This document shows, piece after piece, positions 1 to 11,990 of a DNA stretch of 64,000 nucleotides (positions within the stretch are counted from its first letter, which is position 1; each line of letters starts with the position of its first letter). The translations under genes and the position numbers were made by a program. This stretch comes from an uncultured Pelagibacteraceae bacterium (GTDB lineage: Bacteria > Pseudomonadota > Alphaproteobacteria > Pelagibacterales > Pelagibacteraceae): contig CACOMI010000004.1 in assembly GCA_902628275.1 (NCBI GenBank), positions 62,001 through 126,000 on the forward strand, written 5' to 3'. A model generated the notes under the pieces. That model worked only from the letters and a program-made list of their open reading frames with translations, was not told where the DNA came from and did not search any database.

Positions 1-119
1 AAACACTACAAGGTGCTTTGATGGTATTTGTTATGGCAGTTGTTATGTCTTTGTTTTTTCTTCTTCTAGATCAGGTTTTGAAATTTTTCCTAGAACTTTT
101 ACTTAAAGTGAGTATTTAA
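1..119 (+). CDS. secE: SecE preprotein translocase subunit, C-terminal end only (truncated by window start)
   Basis: Frame 3 reads TLQGALMVFVMAVVMSLFFLLLDQVLKFFLELLLKVSI*, a hydrophobic SecE-like C-terminus directly upstream of nusG. Confidence 0.85.
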   Translation, partial: TLQGALMVFVMAVVMSLFFLLLDQVLKFFLELLLKVSI

Positions 120-649
120 TGAAAAACTGGTACATTGTTCAGTCTCATTCTAGCTTTGAGAATAAAGTAGCTTCTTTAATTAAAGAGGAGGCGGATAAAG
201 CTAAAATTGCTGATAAGTTTGAAGAAATTATAGTTCCAACACATGACGTTACAGAGGTTAAAAGAGGAAAAAGAATTCAAAGGAAGAAGAAATACTTTCC
301 TGGGTATGTTTTAATTAAGAGTGAAATGGATAATAATATTTATCACATGATTAAAAATATAAAGAGAGTTAGTGGTTTCTTAGGTACCAAAGGTATCCCA
401 GTTCCAGTATCAGATAAAGAGGTAGAGAAGATTTTAGGTCAGATTAAAGATGGTGTTGCTCAGCCAAAATCTGGCGTAGATTACAGTGTGGGTGAAAAGG
501 TTCAGGTTGTAGATGGTCCGTTTGCTTCATTTACTGGAATGATAGAAGAAATTGATGAAGAAAAAGCTAGACTTAAGGTGTCAGTTTCTATATTTGGTCG
601 TCCAACACCAGTAGATTTAGAATATAATCAGGTTGAGAAGGTAAGTTAA
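119..649 (+). CDS. nusG: Transcription termination/antitermination protein NusG
   Basis: [18 protein letters not shown]..., FPGYVLIK and KOW-type [23 protein letters not shown] motifs. Confidence 0.98.
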   Translation: MKNWYIVQSHSSFENKVASLIKEEADKAKIADKFEEIIVPTHDVTEVKRGKRIQRKKKYFPGYVLIKSEMDNNIYHMIKNIKRVSGFLGTKGIPVPVSDKEVEKILGQIKDGVAQPKSGVDYSVGEKVQVVDGPFASFTGMIEEIDEEKARLKVSVSIFGRPTPVDLEYNQVEKVS

Positions 650-1074
650 TGGCAAAAGAAATAAGTGGATTTATAAAATTGCAAATTAAAGGTGGTCAAG
701 CCAATCCAGCTCCACCAGTTGGACCTGCATTAGGTCAACGTGGTGTTAACATAATGGAATTTTGTAAAGCTTTTAATGATAAAACAAAATCAATGGCGGG
801 AAAGCCTGTGCCAGTTGAAATTACTGTTTATAAAGACAAGAAATTTGATTTTAAAATTAAATCACCTCCAGCATCATTTTATATAAAAGAAGCTGTCAGA
901 CTTAAAGGTGGATCAAAAGAGCCTGGAAGAAATATTGTAGCCTCGATTTCGAAAAAACAACTAGAAAGTATTGCTAAGGAAAAAATGAATGACCTTAATG
1001 CAAATGATATTGAGGAAGCTATAAAAATTATCGCAGGATCAGCAAGATCAATGGGTATTGAGGTAAAAGAATAA
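649..1074 (+). CDS. rplK: 50S ribosomal protein L11
   Basis: [33 protein letters not shown] signature. Confidence 0.99.
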   Translation: MAKEISGFIKLQIKGGQANPAPPVGPALGQRGVNIMEFCKAFNDKTKSMAGKPVPVEITVYKDKKFDFKIKSPPASFYIKEAVRLKGGSKEPGRNIVASISKKQLESIAKEKMNDLNANDIEEAIKIIAGSARSMGIEVKE

Positions 1075-1763
1075 TGACATCAAAAAGATACAAAAAATTA
1101 CCTGAAAACACAAAAGACTTAAGCGCGGAGTCTATAGAAAAATTATTACCAGAACTTAAGAAGAACTGTACAACCAAATTTGATGAGTCTTTAGATTTAA
1201 GTTTTCAAATAAACAATAAACAAAAAAAAAGTGAAGTTAATATCAGAACAGTAATTAATTTACCTGGTGGAACAGGTAAAAAAGTAAAAGTAGCTGTAGT
1301 TTGTGAAGATAGTAAAGTGCAAGATGCAAAAGACGCAGGTGCAGATATTGTTGGAGGAGATGAGTTTGTTGAAAAAATTAAAAATGGAGAATTAAACTTT
1401 GAAAAATTAATTTGTACACCTGGAATGATGATTAAACTTTCTAAATTAGGTAAAGTTTTAGGTCCTAAAGGTTTAATGCCAAACCCTAAACTTGGTTCAG
1501 TTTCTGAAAATATTAAAGAAGCTGTAACCAATGCTAAATCTGGTCAAGTTGAAATTAGAAATGATAAAGATGGAAACATTGGCGTTAGCATTGGTAAAAA
1601 ATCATTTAGTGATGATCAATTAATTAAAAATTACAATGCTATTTTAGATGCTTTAGAGAAAGAAAAATCAAACAACACATTAAAAGGTGATTTAATCAAA
1701 ACTGTATTTGCTACATCAACAATGGGTGTTTCATATAAAGTTAAATTAGGAAAATCGATATAG
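1074..1763 (+). CDS. rplA: 50S ribosomal protein L1
   Basis: LGKVLGPKGLMPNPKLGSV motif; order L11-L1. Confidence 0.99.
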   Translation: MTSKRYKKLPENTKDLSAESIEKLLPELKKNCTTKFDESLDLSFQINNKQKKSEVNIRTVINLPGGTGKKVKVAVVCEDSKVQDAKDAGADIVGGDEFVEKIKNGELNFEKLICTPGMMIKLSKLGKVLGPKGLMPNPKLGSVSENIKEAVTNAKSGQVEIRNDKDGNIGVSIGKKSFSDDQLIKNYNAILDALEKEKSNNTLKGDLIKTVFATSTMGVSYKVKLGKSI

Positions 1764-1765
1764 TT

Positions 1766-2287
1766 ATGATGAACAAAGAGCAAAAGAAAAATTATATTGA
1801 AGAAATGACCAGTAAGTTTGAAAATAGCAAAGCTGTTATGGTAACTCATTATCAAGGTTTAACCATGAGTCAATTAGATGAATTGAGAGCGAAAATGAGA
1901 GAACATGGTATCATTTTTAAAATCACAAAAAACAGAATTACAAAATTAGCTTTAGAAAAAACAAAGTGTAAAGATTTATCAAATTTATTTACTGGTCCTA
2001 CTGCAGTTGCATTTGGAGAGGATGCAATAATGTCCGCAAGGATTCTCTCAAAATTTGCAAAAGATAATGAAAACTTGAAATTAATTGGTGGAATTATGGA
2101 TAACGAGGTCTTAGACCAGGCCGGTGTCCAAAATGTAGCTAGTTTGCCTACATTAGATGAAGCAAGAGCCAATATTGTGGGTATTTTGAACGCTTCTGCA
2201 TCTAAATTAATCAGTATTTTGCTTGCACATTCAGAAAAAATGAGTAGTTTGTCGGCAGAAAATTCTGAAACACAACCCAAAGAGTAA
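1766..2287 (+). CDS. rplJ: 50S ribosomal protein L10
   Basis: L10 family sequence between L1 and L7/L12. Confidence 0.98.
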   Translation: MMNKEQKKNYIEEMTSKFENSKAVMVTHYQGLTMSQLDELRAKMREHGIIFKITKNRITKLALEKTKCKDLSNLFTGPTAVAFGEDAIMSARILSKFAKDNENLKLIGGIMDNEVLDQAGVQNVASLPTLDEARANIVGILNASASKLISILLAHSEKMSSLSAENSETQPKE

Positions 2288-2292
2288 TACAT

Positions 2293-2658
2293 ATGCCTGA
2301 CCTAAATAAAATCATTGAAGACTTATCAAGTTTGACAGTTGCAGAAGCAGCTGAACTTTCAAAACAATTAGAAGAAAAATGGGGTGTAACTCCAATGGCA
2401 GCAGCAGCCCCAGCAGCAGCAGGTGGTGCGGCTCCAGCAGAAGATAAAGATGATTTTACAATCATGTTAGTTTCTGCAGGTGATAAAAAAATTAATGTTA
2501 TCAAAGAAGTAAGAGCAGCTACTTCATTAGGTTTAAAAGAAGCTAAAGATCTTGTAGAGGGAGCACCAAAAGAAGTTAAATCTGGTGTTAATAAAAAAGA
2601 CGCTGAAGAGATCAAAGCTAAATTAGAAGCTGCTGGCGCTAAAGTAGAACTTAAGTAA
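2293..2658 (+). CDS. rplL: 50S ribosomal protein L7/L12
   Basis: Ala-rich hinge and C-terminal [31 protein letters not shown]. Confidence 0.99.
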   Translation: MPDLNKIIEDLSSLTVAEAAELSKQLEEKWGVTPMAAAAPAAAGGAAPAEDKDDFTIMLVSAGDKKINVIKEVRAATSLGLKEAKDLVEGAPKEVKSGVNKKDAEEIKAKLEAAGAKVELK

Positions 2659-2676
2659 ATTAAATAGAAAGAATTC

Positions 2677-2705
2677 AAATACTGATTATTTTTTGATCAG
2701 TATTT
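2677..2705 (+). promoter_or_regulatory. Perfect 10-bp hairpin in the rplL-rpoB intergenic region
   Basis: AAATACTGAT (2677-2686) / ATCAGTATTT (2696-2705), 9-nt loop TATTTTTTG; rpoB ATG begins at 2716. Confidence 0.6.
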
Positions 2706-2715
2706 ATAAACATAG

Positions 2716-5700
2716 ATGCAATTATCTTTTACTGAAAAGAAAAATATAAGAAAAAGTTTTGGTAAACTTAAAGAAAGTTTATCTATCCCTAACTTAATTG
2801 AAGTACAAAAAAATTCTTACAAAGAACTAACAGAATTTAATGAAGAGTTGCTAGAACTCTCTAAAGGTTTTGATAGGGTATTTAAAAGTATTTTTCCAAT
2901 CGAAGATTTAAATGATAAAGCAACCTTAGAGTATGTTTCATACAGATTAGAAAAACCGAAATTTGATGTTGAGGAGTGTATAGCAAGAGGTCTTACGTAT
3001 TCATCGGCTCTTAAGTGCACTTTAAGATTAGTGGTTTATGAAATAGATCAAGAAAATAATACAAAAGATATTTTATCAGCTAAAGAGCAAGAAGTTTATA
3101 TGGGTGAAGTTCCTATGATGACTAATAGTGGAACTTTTATTACTAACGGTGTTCAAAGAGTTGTAGTAAACCAAATGCATAGAAGTCCAGGTGTATTTTT
3201 TGATCACGATAAAGGAAAAACTCATGCAAGTGGTAAGCTTTTATTTAATTGTAGAGTAATACCTAATAGAGGCTCTTGGTTAGATTTTGAATATGATGTT
3301 AAAGATTTTTTATATTTTAAAATTGATAGAAAAAAGAAAATTTTTTCATCTACTTTATTATTAGCTCTAGGTTATACAAAATCAGAAATTGTAGATGAGT
3401 TTTATGAAAGTGAACAATATAATTTTGATCCAAAAACAGAAAAATGGAAAACTAAATTTAATCCAGAAAACTATAAAGCAAAAAATTTCTCAGAGGAAGT
3501 AATTGATGCAAAGACTGGTGAAGTAGTAATTAAATTAGGTGACAAGATTAATTTTCTAAGTGCAAAAAAATTAGCTAACGAAGGTTTGAAAGACATACTA
3601 GTTTCTAGGGAGTCCTTGTATGGTAAATTTTTACACAGAGATGTCAAAGTTAATGAAGAAGAGGATGGTGTATTTAAAATTGGGACTGAATTAAATGATA
3701 CAATTATTCAACAAATTTTAGATGCAAAGATACATACACTTCAAATTTCTGTTACAAACTCTATTAATAAAGGACCTTATCTACTTACAACTATTTTAGC
3801 TGATAAAAATAACAGTAAAGACGAAGCAATCACGGAAATCTATAAAATGCTAAGACCCGGTGAGCCGCCAACAATTGAGATAGCAACTCAAATATTTAAT
3901 AATCTTTTCTTTAGCTCAGACAGATATGATTTGTCGGATGTTGGAAGAGTTAAAATGAACTCTAGATTAAACCAAGAATGCTCTGACAAAATAACTATAT
4001 TAAGAAATGATGATATAATTGCAATTATTCATAAAATGTTAGATTTACGAGATGGTAAAGACGATGTTGATGACATAGACCACCTAGGAAATAGAAGGGT
4101 ACGTTCTGTTGGAGAGTTAGTTGAGAACCAAGCTAGAATTGGTGTTTACAGAATGGAGAGAGCTATTAAAGAAAAAATGACAACTCTAGATGTTGAATCA
4201 GCAATGCCACAAGATTTAATTAATGCCAAACCATTAACAGTTTCATTGAAAGATTTTTTTGCAAGTTCACAACTATCTCAGTTTATGGACCAAACAAATC
4301 CGTTATCTGAAATTACTCACAAAAGAAGAGTTTCAGCATTAGGTCCGGGTGGCTTAACAAGAGAAAGAGCAGGTTTTGAAGTTAGAGACGTGCATCCAAC
4401 TCACTATGGAAGAATTTGTCCAATTGAGACACCAGAGGGTCCAAATATTGGTTTGATTAATAGTTTATCCACATATGCAAAAATTAATAAGTATGGCTTT
4501 ATTGAAAGCCCATATAAAAAAGTAAAAGATGGTGTTGTTCAAGATAAAGTCGAATACTTATCAGCAATGGAAGAAACTAAATTTACTATTGCTCAAGCAA
4601 ATACAAAACTTGATAAAAATGGAAAAATCACTGAAGAACTAGTTTCGTGCAGACAAAATCTAAACTTTCTTTTATCTAAACCTGACTCTATTGATTACAT
4701 TGACGTATCACCAAAACAATTAGTTTCAGTTGCAGCATCATTAATTCCATTCTTAGAAAATGATGACGCGAACAGAGCCTTAATGGGATCAAACATGATG
4801 AGGCAAGCAGTTCCATTATTAAAACCAGAATCGCCACTTGTTGGTACAGGAATTGAAAGTGATGTTGCTTTAGACTCAGGAGTTACAATAGTCGCAAAAC
4901 GTGATGGAATCGTTGATAAAATTGATGGTAAAAGAATTGTAATCAAAGTAACAGAGGAAACTGATTTTAGTAAATCTGGTGTTGATATTTATAACCTACA
5001 AAAATTTAAAAGATCAAATCAGAATACTTGTATTAATCAAAGACCCCTTGTTAGAGTCGGTGATAAAGTAAAAACTGGAGATATAATTGCAGATGGACCT
5101 TCAACAAAATTAGGTGAACTTGCCTTAGGGAAAAACGTAACGGTAGCATTTATGCCATGGCAAGGTTATAACTTTGAGGATTCAATTTTAATTTCTGAAA
5201 GATGCGTTACCGATGATGTCTTTACATCAGTTCATATTGTTGAATATGAAATCATGGCAAGAGATACAAAACTTGGTGAGGAAGAAATAACAAGAGATAT
5301 ACCAAATGTTAATGAGGAAGCACTAAAAAACCTTGATGAGTCCGGAATAGTTTATATCGGAGCCGAAGTAAATGCTGGAGATATTTTAGTTGGTAAAGTT
5401 ACTCCAAAAGGAGATTCAGCATCCGGACCTGAGGAAAAATTATTACGATCAATTTTTGGAGAAAAGGCCATTGATGTAACTGATACTTCTCTAAGAATGT
5501 CAAGAGGATCTAGTGGAACGGTTGTTGATGTTAGAGTATTTAACAGACACGGTATTGAAAAAGATGAAAGATCAATAACTATTGAAAGAGCTGAAATTGA
5601 ACAAGTACAGCAAGATAAAATAGTTGAAGAAGAAATTTTAGAAAGAAGTATTAAGCAAAGAGCATCACAATTTTTATCAGGTTCAACTTTGACCAAAAAA

Positions 5701-6804
5701 GTTAAAGATTTATCTGAAGGAACGAAATTAGACTTTGAAACTATAAATAAATTATCAATTAACGATGTCTTCAAAATTACAGTAGGAAACACAAACAATG
5801 AAGCAACATTAGCTCAATTAAAAGATCAATACAATAAAGCCAAACAAGACATTACAGAAAGATTTGAGGATAAAGTTCTAAAAATAAGAAGTGGAGATGA
5901 TTTATTACCAAGCGTTATGAAGATGGTAAAAGTTTTTGTTGCTATTAAAAGAAGATTAAGACCTGGTGATAAAATGTCTGGAAGACACGGTAATAAAGGG
6001 GTTGTAAGTAAAATTGTACCTGTTGAAGATATGCCGTATAGAGAAGATGGTAGAGCGGTAGATATTGTGTTAAATCCACTGGGAGTGCCAAGTAGGATGA
6101 ATGTGGGTCAAATTTTAGAAACACATCTAGGTTGGGCTTGTAAAGAATTTGGAGAACAAGTTAAAAATTTAGTTAACGAAAATAATAAAAAAATTGAAAG
6201 AACCGAAAAAATAGAAAAATTTTTAAAATCTGTTTATGGAGAAGAAATTTTTAATGAAAAAGTCGATAAACTAAGTAAGAACGAATTTAAGGACCTTTGT
6301 GAAAATCTTCAAGATGGTATCGCAATTTCCACCCCAGTTTTCGATGGCGCTAAAGAGAAAAATGTTACAGAGATGCTTAAACTAGCAAATTTACCTGGAT
6401 CTGGACAAACTTACTTGTGGGATGGAAGAACCGGAGAAAAATTTGATAGACCCGTGACAGTTGGAATAATCTATATGTTAAAACTTCATCATTTGGTGGA
6501 AGATAAAATACACGCAAGATCTACAGGACCATACAGTTTAGTCACTCAACAACCACTTGGTGGAAAAGCACAGTTAGGTGGTCAAAGATTTGGTGAAATG
6601 GAAGTATGGGCTCTCGAAGCCTATGGTGCATCTTACACATTACAAGAAATTTTAACTGTAAAATCTGACGATGTTGCTGGAAGAGTAAAGGTGTATGAAA
6701 CAATAGTTAAAGGTGAAGAAAATTTTGAATCTGGAATACCAGAGTCCTTTAACGTATTGGTTAAAGAGATTAAATCTTTAGCATTAAATGTGGAGCTAAA
6801 TTAA
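2716..6804 (+). CDS. rpoB: DNA-directed RNA polymerase subunit beta
   Basis: 1362 aa; [44 protein letters not shown]-type motif, [15 protein letters not shown]. Confidence 0.99.
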   Translation: MQLSFTEKKNIRKSFGKLKESLSIPNLIEVQKNSYKELTEFNEELLELSKGFDRVFKSIFPIEDLNDKATLEYVSYRLEKPKFDVEECIARGLTYSSALKCTLRLVVYEIDQENNTKDILSAKEQEVYMGEVPMMTNSGTFITNGVQRVVVNQMHRSPGVFFDHDKGKTHASGKLLFNCRVIPNRGSWLDFEYDVKDFLYFKIDRKKKIFSSTLLLALGYTKSEIVDEFYESEQYNFDPKTEKWKTKFNPENYKAKNFSEEVIDAKTGEVVIKLGDKINFLSAKKLANEGLKDILVSRESLYGKFLHRDVKVNEEEDGVFKIGTELNDTIIQQILDAKIHTLQISVTNSINKGPYLLTTILADKNNSKDEAITEIYKMLRPGEPPTIEIATQIFNNLFFSSDRYDLSDVGRVKMNSRLNQECSDKITILRNDDIIAIIHKMLDLRDGKDDVDDIDHLGNRRVRSVGELVENQARIGVYRMERAIKEKMTTLDVESAMPQDLINAKPLTVSLKDFFASSQLSQFMDQTNPLSEITHKRRVSALGPGGLTRERAGFEVRDVHPTHYGRICPIETPEGPNIGLINSLSTYAKINKYGFIESPYKKVKDGVVQDKVEYLSAMEETKFTIAQANTKLDKNGKITEELVSCRQNLNFLLSKPDSIDYIDVSPKQLVSVAASLIPFLENDDANRALMGSNMMRQAVPLLKPESPLVGTGIESDVALDSGVTIVAKRDGIVDKIDGKRIVIKVTEETDFSKSGVDIYNLQKFKRSNQNTCINQRPLVRVGDKVKTGDIIADGPSTKLGELALGKNVTVAFMPWQGYNFEDSILISERCVTDDVFTSVHIVEYEIMARDTKLGEEEITRDIPNVNEEALKNLDESGIVYIGAEVNAGDILVGKVTPKGDSASGPEEKLLRSIFGEKAIDVTDTSLRMSRGSSGTVVDVRVFNRHGIEKDERSITIERAEIEQVQQDKIVEEEILERSIKQRASQFLSGSTLTKKVKDLSEGTKLDFETINKLSINDVFKITVGNTNNEATLAQLKDQYNKAKQDITERFEDKVLKIRSGDDLLPSVMKMVKVFVAIKRRLRPGDKMSGRHGNKGVVSKIVPVEDMPYREDGRAVDIVLNPLGVPSRMNVGQILETHLGWACKEFGEQVKNLVNENNKKIERTEKIEKFLKSVYGEEIFNEKVDKLSKNEFKDLCENLQDGIAISTPVFDGAKEKNVTEMLKLANLPGSGQTYLWDGRTGEKFDRPVTVGIIYMLKLHHLVEDKIHARSTGPYSLVTQQPLGGKAQLGGQRFGEMEVWALEAYGASYTLQEILTVKSDDVAGRVKVYETIVKGEENFESGIPESFNVLVKEIKSLALNVELN

Positions 6805-9800
6805 TGAAAAAAGAATTAACAGATTTATTTAAAGGGAGCGAGATATCTGAAGCTCAGAACTTTAATAGCATAAAGATTTCACTTGCTAGTCCAGAAAAAA
6901 TTAAGTCATGGACATATGGTGAAATTAAAAAGCCTGAAACTATAAATTACAGAACATTTAGACCAGAAAAAGATGGTTTGTTCTGTGCTAGAATTTTTGG
7001 ACCAATCAAAGATTACGAGTGTTTATGTGGTAAGTATAAAAGAATGAAATTTAGGGGAATTATATGTGAAAAGTGTGGTGTTGAAGTAACAAAATCAAAT
7101 GTAAGACGAGAAAGAATGGGTCACATAAATCTTGCAACCCCAGTAGCACACATTTGGTTTTTAAAATCTCTTCCAAGTAGAATTGCTTTAGCTGTAGACA
7201 TGAAGTTAAAAGAGATCGAAAGAGTTCTTTATTTTGAAAACTTTATAGTGATTGAACCAGGTTTAACTGGTCTACAAAAAAATCAACTTTTGAATGAAGA
7301 AGAGTTGGCAAAGTATCAAGACGAATTTGGTGAAGAGAGTTTTACTGCAGGTATAGGTGCTGAAGCTGTTCTTGAAATGTTAAAAAATTTAGATTTAGAA
7401 TTAGAAAGGAAAAACCTTGTAAGCTTTATTAAAGAGACTAAATCTAAAGTTAATGAAGAGAGAGCAATTAAAAGATTGAAATTAATAGAGTCATTTATCG
7501 AAACTGGTCAGAAACCTGAATGGATGATTATGACTGTAGTTCCAGTTATACCACCTGAATTAAGACCCCTTGTTCCTTTAGACGGTGGAAGATTCGCAAC
7601 ATCAGATCTGAACGATTTGTATAGAAGAGTAATTAACAGAAATAATAGATTAAAAAGACTAATGGATCTTAAGGCTCCAGACATAATTGTAAGAAATGAA
7701 AAAAGGATGCTACAAGAGTCTGTTGATGCACTTTTTGATAACGGAAGAAGAGGAAGGGTAATTACAGGAACAGGTAAGAGACCACTTAAATCTTTAGCTG
7801 AAATGTTAAAAGGTAAGCAGGGAAGGTTTAGACAAAATTTATTAGGAAAAAGAGTAGATTATTCTGGAAGATCAGTAATTGTTGTAGGTCCAGATTTAAA
7901 ATTGCATGAATGTGGACTACCAAAAAAAATGGCTTTAGAGTTATTTAAGCCCTTTTTATATGCAAGATTAAACAAATTAGGTTTAGCATCAACAATTAAA
8001 CAGGCTAAAAAATTAGTTGAAAAAGAAACTAATGCGGTTTGGGACGCTTTAGAATTAATTGTTAGAGAGCATCCTGTTCTATTAAACAGAGCACCAACGC
8101 TCCATAGATTGGGAGTACAAGCGTTTGAACCAAAATTAATTGAAGGAGATGCAATTGAGTTGCATCCTTTGACTTGTGCAGCATTTAATGCTGATTTTGA
8201 TGGTGATCAAATGGCAGTTCATGTTCCTTTAAGTTTAGAGGCTCAATTAGAAGCGAGAATTTTAATGTTATCTACAAATAACATTCTCTCACCTTCAAAT
8301 GGTAAACCAATTATCGTACCAAGTCAGGATATGATTTTAGGTATATATTATCTGTCACAAGATCCTATATCAGATAAACCAGCTGGATATTTTACAAACT
8401 CAGATCAAATTGAATTTGCACTATCTTCTGGTCAAATAAATGTTCATAGTACTATTATTTCAAGATATGAGACTTTAGATGAAAAAGGGAGCAAAAAAAT
8501 AGAAAAATATACTTCTACAGCAGGAAGATTTTTATTAGCAAATTTATTACCTAAAAATAGTAATATTAAGTTTTCTTTAGTAGATAGATTATTGCCTAAA
8601 AAAGTTGTTTCAGAAATAATTGATATTGTATTTAGATTTTGTGGCCAAAAAACTACTGTTATTTTCTGTGATAAACTTAAAGACTTAGGTTTTAAACATG
8701 CATTTAAAGCAGGTATTTCATTTGGTAAAGATGATCTTGTAATTCCTGAAAATAAAACGCAATTAATAGATGATACCAAAAAATTAATTGCCGATTACGA
8801 AACACAATATGCTGAAGGGTTAATTACAAGAGGAGAGAAATATAATAAAGTTGTCGACGCTTGGTCTAAATGTACAGATAAAGTAGCTGGTGAAATGATG
8901 AAAGGCATTTCTGCAACTGAAAAAACTTCAGAGGGATTAAAAATAAATTCAGTTTTTATGATGGCAGATAGTGGTGCTAGAGGTTCAGCAGCTCAAATGA
9001 AACAATTAGCTGGAATGAGAGGTTTAATTGCTAAGCCTTCAGGTGAAATTATCGAAAGTCCTATTATTTCAAATTTTAAAGAGGGATTAACTGCATTAGA
9101 ATATTTCAACTCTACACACGGAGCAAGAAAGGGATTAGCAGATACAGCTTTAAAAACTGCTAGTTCTGGTTATTTGACAAGAAGATTATGTGATGTGGCT
9201 CAAGACTTAACAATTACCAAGTCTAAGTGTAATAGTCCTGGGTTTATTGAACTTTCTGAAATTTTAGAAGGAGGAAATGTAGTTGTAAGCTTGTCCGAAA
9301 GAGCTCTAGGAAGAGTTACAGCTGCTGAAGTGAAAAATCCATTAACTGGAGAAGTAATTATAAAAAAATCTGAAATGATCGATGAAGCAGGTTGTGATAA
9401 AATTGATGCAGCAGGTGTTAAATCAATAAAAGTTTATTCAGTAATGACATGTAGTTCAAAAGAAGGTGTTTGCGCTATGTGTTATGGTAGAGATTTATCT
9501 AGAGGTAAGATGGTTCACGTGGGAGAGGCAATTGGAATGATCTCAGCACAATCAATCGGAGAACCAGGTACACAGTTAACGATGAGAACTTTTCACGTAG
9601 GAGGGACAGCTTCAGTTAAACAAGATTCTCAAATTATCACTAAAAGTGATGGAACCTTAAAAATAATTAATTCAAATATTTTAGAGGACTCCAAAAAGAA
9701 TTTGATTGTTATGGGTAGAAACACTCAGCTTTCCATAGAGGATGATAAAGGAGTTCAAATAGCAGTATATAAAGTTGCTTATGGTTCAAGATTATTTTTT

Positions 9801-10976
9801 AATAATGGAGATAAAGTAAAAGCTAATACTAAAATCTGCGAATGGGATCCATACACTACACCTGTTATTGCTGAAAAAAGTGGTACAGCTAGTTATGTAG
9901 ATTTAATTGATGGTGTATCTATCCAAGAAACTACCGATGATGCAACAGGAATTTCCTCTAAGTCAGTAATAGATTGGAGGGGACAATCAAAAAGTACAGA
10001 TTTAAAACCTAGAATTACACTAAGAGATGAAAAAGGAAATGTAATTAAAAAAGCTGATGATAATGAAGCAAGGTATTACCTCGTACCAGACTCAATTCTG
10101 TCAATTAAAGACGGCCAAAAAGTTTATGCTGGTGATGTAATTGCAAGATTACCGAAAGAAACTACAAAAACAAAAGATATAACGGGAGGCCTTCCTAGAG
10201 TTGCTGAGTTATTTGAGGCTAGAAAAGCTAAGGATAGTGCAATTATTGCAGAAAATGATGGTAGTGTAGTTTTTGGAAAAGAAGTGAGAGGAAAACAAAG
10301 AGTGTCGATTGTCCCAGAAGATGGAACCGAACCTTCTAATTATCTTATTCCAAAAGGAAAACACATTAATTTTAATCCTGGTGAAAAAATCCAAAAGGGT
10401 GAATATCTTTTAGACGGTCAACCATTACCACATGATATTTTAAGGATATTAGGTATTAAGGAATTAACAGAATATTTTGTTAACCAAGTTCAAGAAGTAT
10501 ATAGATTACAAGGTGTAATTATTAATGATAAGCATATCGAAACTATTTTAAGACAAATGCTTAAAAAAATTGAAGTTAAAGTATCTGGTGATTCTAGTTA
10601 TTTACCTGGTGAAGTTGTTGATAGAATTAAGTTTGATAATACTAATGAGAAATTAGTTGCTGATGGCAAAACGCCTGCTGTTGGAGAAAGAGTTCTAATG
10701 GGTATCACCAAAGCTTCACTTCAAACAGAGTCTTTTATTTCTGCGGCTTCGTTTCAAGAAACAACGAGAGTATTGACAGATGCAGCTATTAAAGGAAAAG
10801 TTGATCCATTAAACGGCTTAAAAGAGAACGTCATTGTTGGAAGATTAGTTCCTGCAGGTACTGGTAATATTAAAAATAGATGGAACAATAAAGCCTTAGA
10901 AGATGATAACAATTTCTTAGCTGAACAAGATAAAATAGAAGCATCAGAAATTGAGGAAACACAGGCAAATCAGTAA
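6804..10976 (+). CDS. rpoC: DNA-directed RNA polymerase subunit beta'
   Basis: 1390 aa; [12 protein letters not shown] catalytic motif, [23 protein letters not shown] zinc finger. Confidence 0.99.
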   Translation: MKKELTDLFKGSEISEAQNFNSIKISLASPEKIKSWTYGEIKKPETINYRTFRPEKDGLFCARIFGPIKDYECLCGKYKRMKFRGIICEKCGVEVTKSNVRRERMGHINLATPVAHIWFLKSLPSRIALAVDMKLKEIERVLYFENFIVIEPGLTGLQKNQLLNEEELAKYQDEFGEESFTAGIGAEAVLEMLKNLDLELERKNLVSFIKETKSKVNEERAIKRLKLIESFIETGQKPEWMIMTVVPVIPPELRPLVPLDGGRFATSDLNDLYRRVINRNNRLKRLMDLKAPDIIVRNEKRMLQESVDALFDNGRRGRVITGTGKRPLKSLAEMLKGKQGRFRQNLLGKRVDYSGRSVIVVGPDLKLHECGLPKKMALELFKPFLYARLNKLGLASTIKQAKKLVEKETNAVWDALELIVREHPVLLNRAPTLHRLGVQAFEPKLIEGDAIELHPLTCAAFNADFDGDQMAVHVPLSLEAQLEARILMLSTNNILSPSNGKPIIVPSQDMILGIYYLSQDPISDKPAGYFTNSDQIEFALSSGQINVHSTIISRYETLDEKGSKKIEKYTSTAGRFLLANLLPKNSNIKFSLVDRLLPKKVVSEIIDIVFRFCGQKTTVIFCDKLKDLGFKHAFKAGISFGKDDLVIPENKTQLIDDTKKLIADYETQYAEGLITRGEKYNKVVDAWSKCTDKVAGEMMKGISATEKTSEGLKINSVFMMADSGARGSAAQMKQLAGMRGLIAKPSGEIIESPIISNFKEGLTALEYFNSTHGARKGLADTALKTASSGYLTRRLCDVAQDLTITKSKCNSPGFIELSEILEGGNVVVSLSERALGRVTAAEVKNPLTGEVIIKKSEMIDEAGCDKIDAAGVKSIKVYSVMTCSSKEGVCAMCYGRDLSRGKMVHVGEAIGMISAQSIGEPGTQLTMRTFHVGGTASVKQDSQIITKSDGTLKIINSNILEDSKKNLIVMGRNTQLSIEDDKGVQIAVYKVAYGSRLFFNNGDKVKANTKICEWDPYTTPVIAEKSGTASYVDLIDGVSIQETTDDATGISSKSVIDWRGQSKSTDLKPRITLRDEKGNVIKKADDNEARYYLVPDSILSIKDGQKVYAGDVIARLPKETTKTKDITGGLPRVAELFEARKAKDSAIIAENDGSVVFGKEVRGKQRVSIVPEDGTEPSNYLIPKGKHINFNPGEKIQKGEYLLDGQPLPHDILRILGIKELTEYFVNQVQEVYRLQGVIINDKHIETILRQMLKKIEVKVSGDSSYLPGEVVDRIKFDNTNEKLVADGKTPAVGERVLMGITKASLQTESFISAASFQETTRVLTDAAIKGKVDPLNGLKENVIVGRLVPAGTGNIKNRWNNKALEDDNNFLAEQDKIEASEIEETQANQ

Positions 10977-11005
10977 AAAAATCCCCTAAAAATTGCAGTT
11001 TTAGT

Positions 11006-11033
11006 TTGACAAAGAGGTATTAATAAGTATTTT
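11006..11033 (+). promoter_or_regulatory. Candidate sigma70 promoter upstream of rpsL
   Basis: TTGACA (11006-11011), 16-nt spacer, weak -10 TATTTT (11028-11033). Confidence 0.5.
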
Positions 11034-11108
11034 GGCGATGTTTTTGGTTGGAATGTAGTGCTTTCAACAGTACTAAACGCTGCCACAAAATAACCTGTCA
11101 GTTATTTT
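11034..11108 (+). promoter_or_regulatory. Candidate structured RNA leader upstream of rpsL-rpsG-fusA
   Basis: GGCGATGTTT/AAACGCTGCC outer stem, AGTGC/GTACT inner stem, GTTGGAA/TTTCAAC crossing helix, AAAATAAC-CTGTCA-GTTATTTT perfect hairpin. Confidence 0.55.
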
Positions 11109-11142
11109 CATCTAAAAATATTTAATTAATTATTTAAAATTT

Positions 11143-11514
11143 ATGCCTACTATTAATCAGTTGCTAAGAAAAAAAAGAGTAAAGCCTGCCGCAAGGAATA
11201 AAGTTCCTGCTTTACAAAAACAGCCTTTAAAGAGAGGTGTTTGTGTAAAAGTTTATACAACAACCCCTAAGAAACCAAACTCTGCATTAAGAAAAGTTGC
11301 AAGAGTAAGATTGTCAAATGGTTTTGAGGTTACAGCTTATATTCCTGGAGAAGGTCATAACCTTCAAGAACACTCAGTTGTACTGATTAGAGGTGGTAGG
11401 GTAAAAGATTTACCAGGTGTACGTTATCATATCTTAAGAGGTAATCTAGATACTCAAGGTGTTGCAAACAGAAAAAAAAGAAGATCTTTGTATGGAACGA
11501 AAAAAGGGAAATAA
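11143..11514 (+). CDS. rpsL: 30S ribosomal protein S12
   Basis: [58 protein letters not shown]. Confidence 0.99.
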   Translation: MPTINQLLRKKRVKPAARNKVPALQKQPLKRGVCVKVYTTTPKKPNSALRKVARVRLSNGFEVTAYIPGEGHNLQEHSVVLIRGGRVKDLPGVRYHILRGNLDTQGVANRKKRRSLYGTKKGK

Positions 11515-11984
11515 TGTCTAGAAAAAAAACTCAACCAAAAAAAAATATAGTTCCGGATCCAAAATTTAAGTCAACTATTATTCCAAAATTAATTAACAAT
11601 ATAATGTATGATGGTAAAAGAGGTTTAGCTGCTAAAATAGTTTATGATGCTATAGATAAAATTAAAACCAAAACAAAAGATGAGCCAATTAATATTTTTA
11701 ATGAAGCAATTAACAATATAAAACCAACTGTTGAAGTTAGATCCAGAAGAGTTGGTGGTGCAACCTATCAAGTACCTGTAGAGGTAAAAAATAAAAGAGC
11801 ACAAGCTTTAGCTATTAGATGGTTAGTTGAGTCAGCAAGAAAAAGAAAAGATAAACATATGGCAGATAAAATTTTTAATGAGCTCTACGATGCTTATGAA
11901 AAAAAAGGTGCTGCTGTTAAAAAAAGAGAGGATGTGCATAAAATGGCTGAGTCAAATAAAGCTTTTGCACATTTTAGGTGGTAA
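11514..11984 (+). CDS. rpsG: 30S ribosomal protein S7
   Basis: VEVRSRRVGGATYQVPVEV and C-terminal AFAHFRW. Confidence 0.99.
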   Translation: MSRKKTQPKKNIVPDPKFKSTIIPKLINNIMYDGKRGLAAKIVYDAIDKIKTKTKDEPINIFNEAINNIKPTVEVRSRRVGGATYQVPVEVKNKRAQALAIRWLVESARKRKDKHMADKIFNELYDAYEKKGAAVKKREDVHKMAESNKAFAHFRW

Positions 11985-11990
11985 TAAATT

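Noticed and set aside
2211-2678. 155-aa antisense ORF opposite rplL (Ala-rich)
   Set aside because: Shadow of the rplL Ala-rich coding sequence and its codon bias; lies across well-supported sense genes with no recognisable motif.
5352-5798. 148-aa antisense ORF inside rpoB, and similar antisense ORFs (1205-1531, 1870-2292, 8444-8779, 12980-13411, 25659-25967, 29300-29653, 57233-57628)
   Set aside because: All lie opposite strongly conserved genes; low-complexity Ser/Leu/Phe/Ile composition typical of reverse-strand readings of AT-rich Lys/Glu codons.
11109-11142. AT-rich palindromic stretch (TTTAATTAATTATTTAAA) before rpsL
   Set aside because: Low-complexity AT sequence; weak pairing energy and no flanking support.
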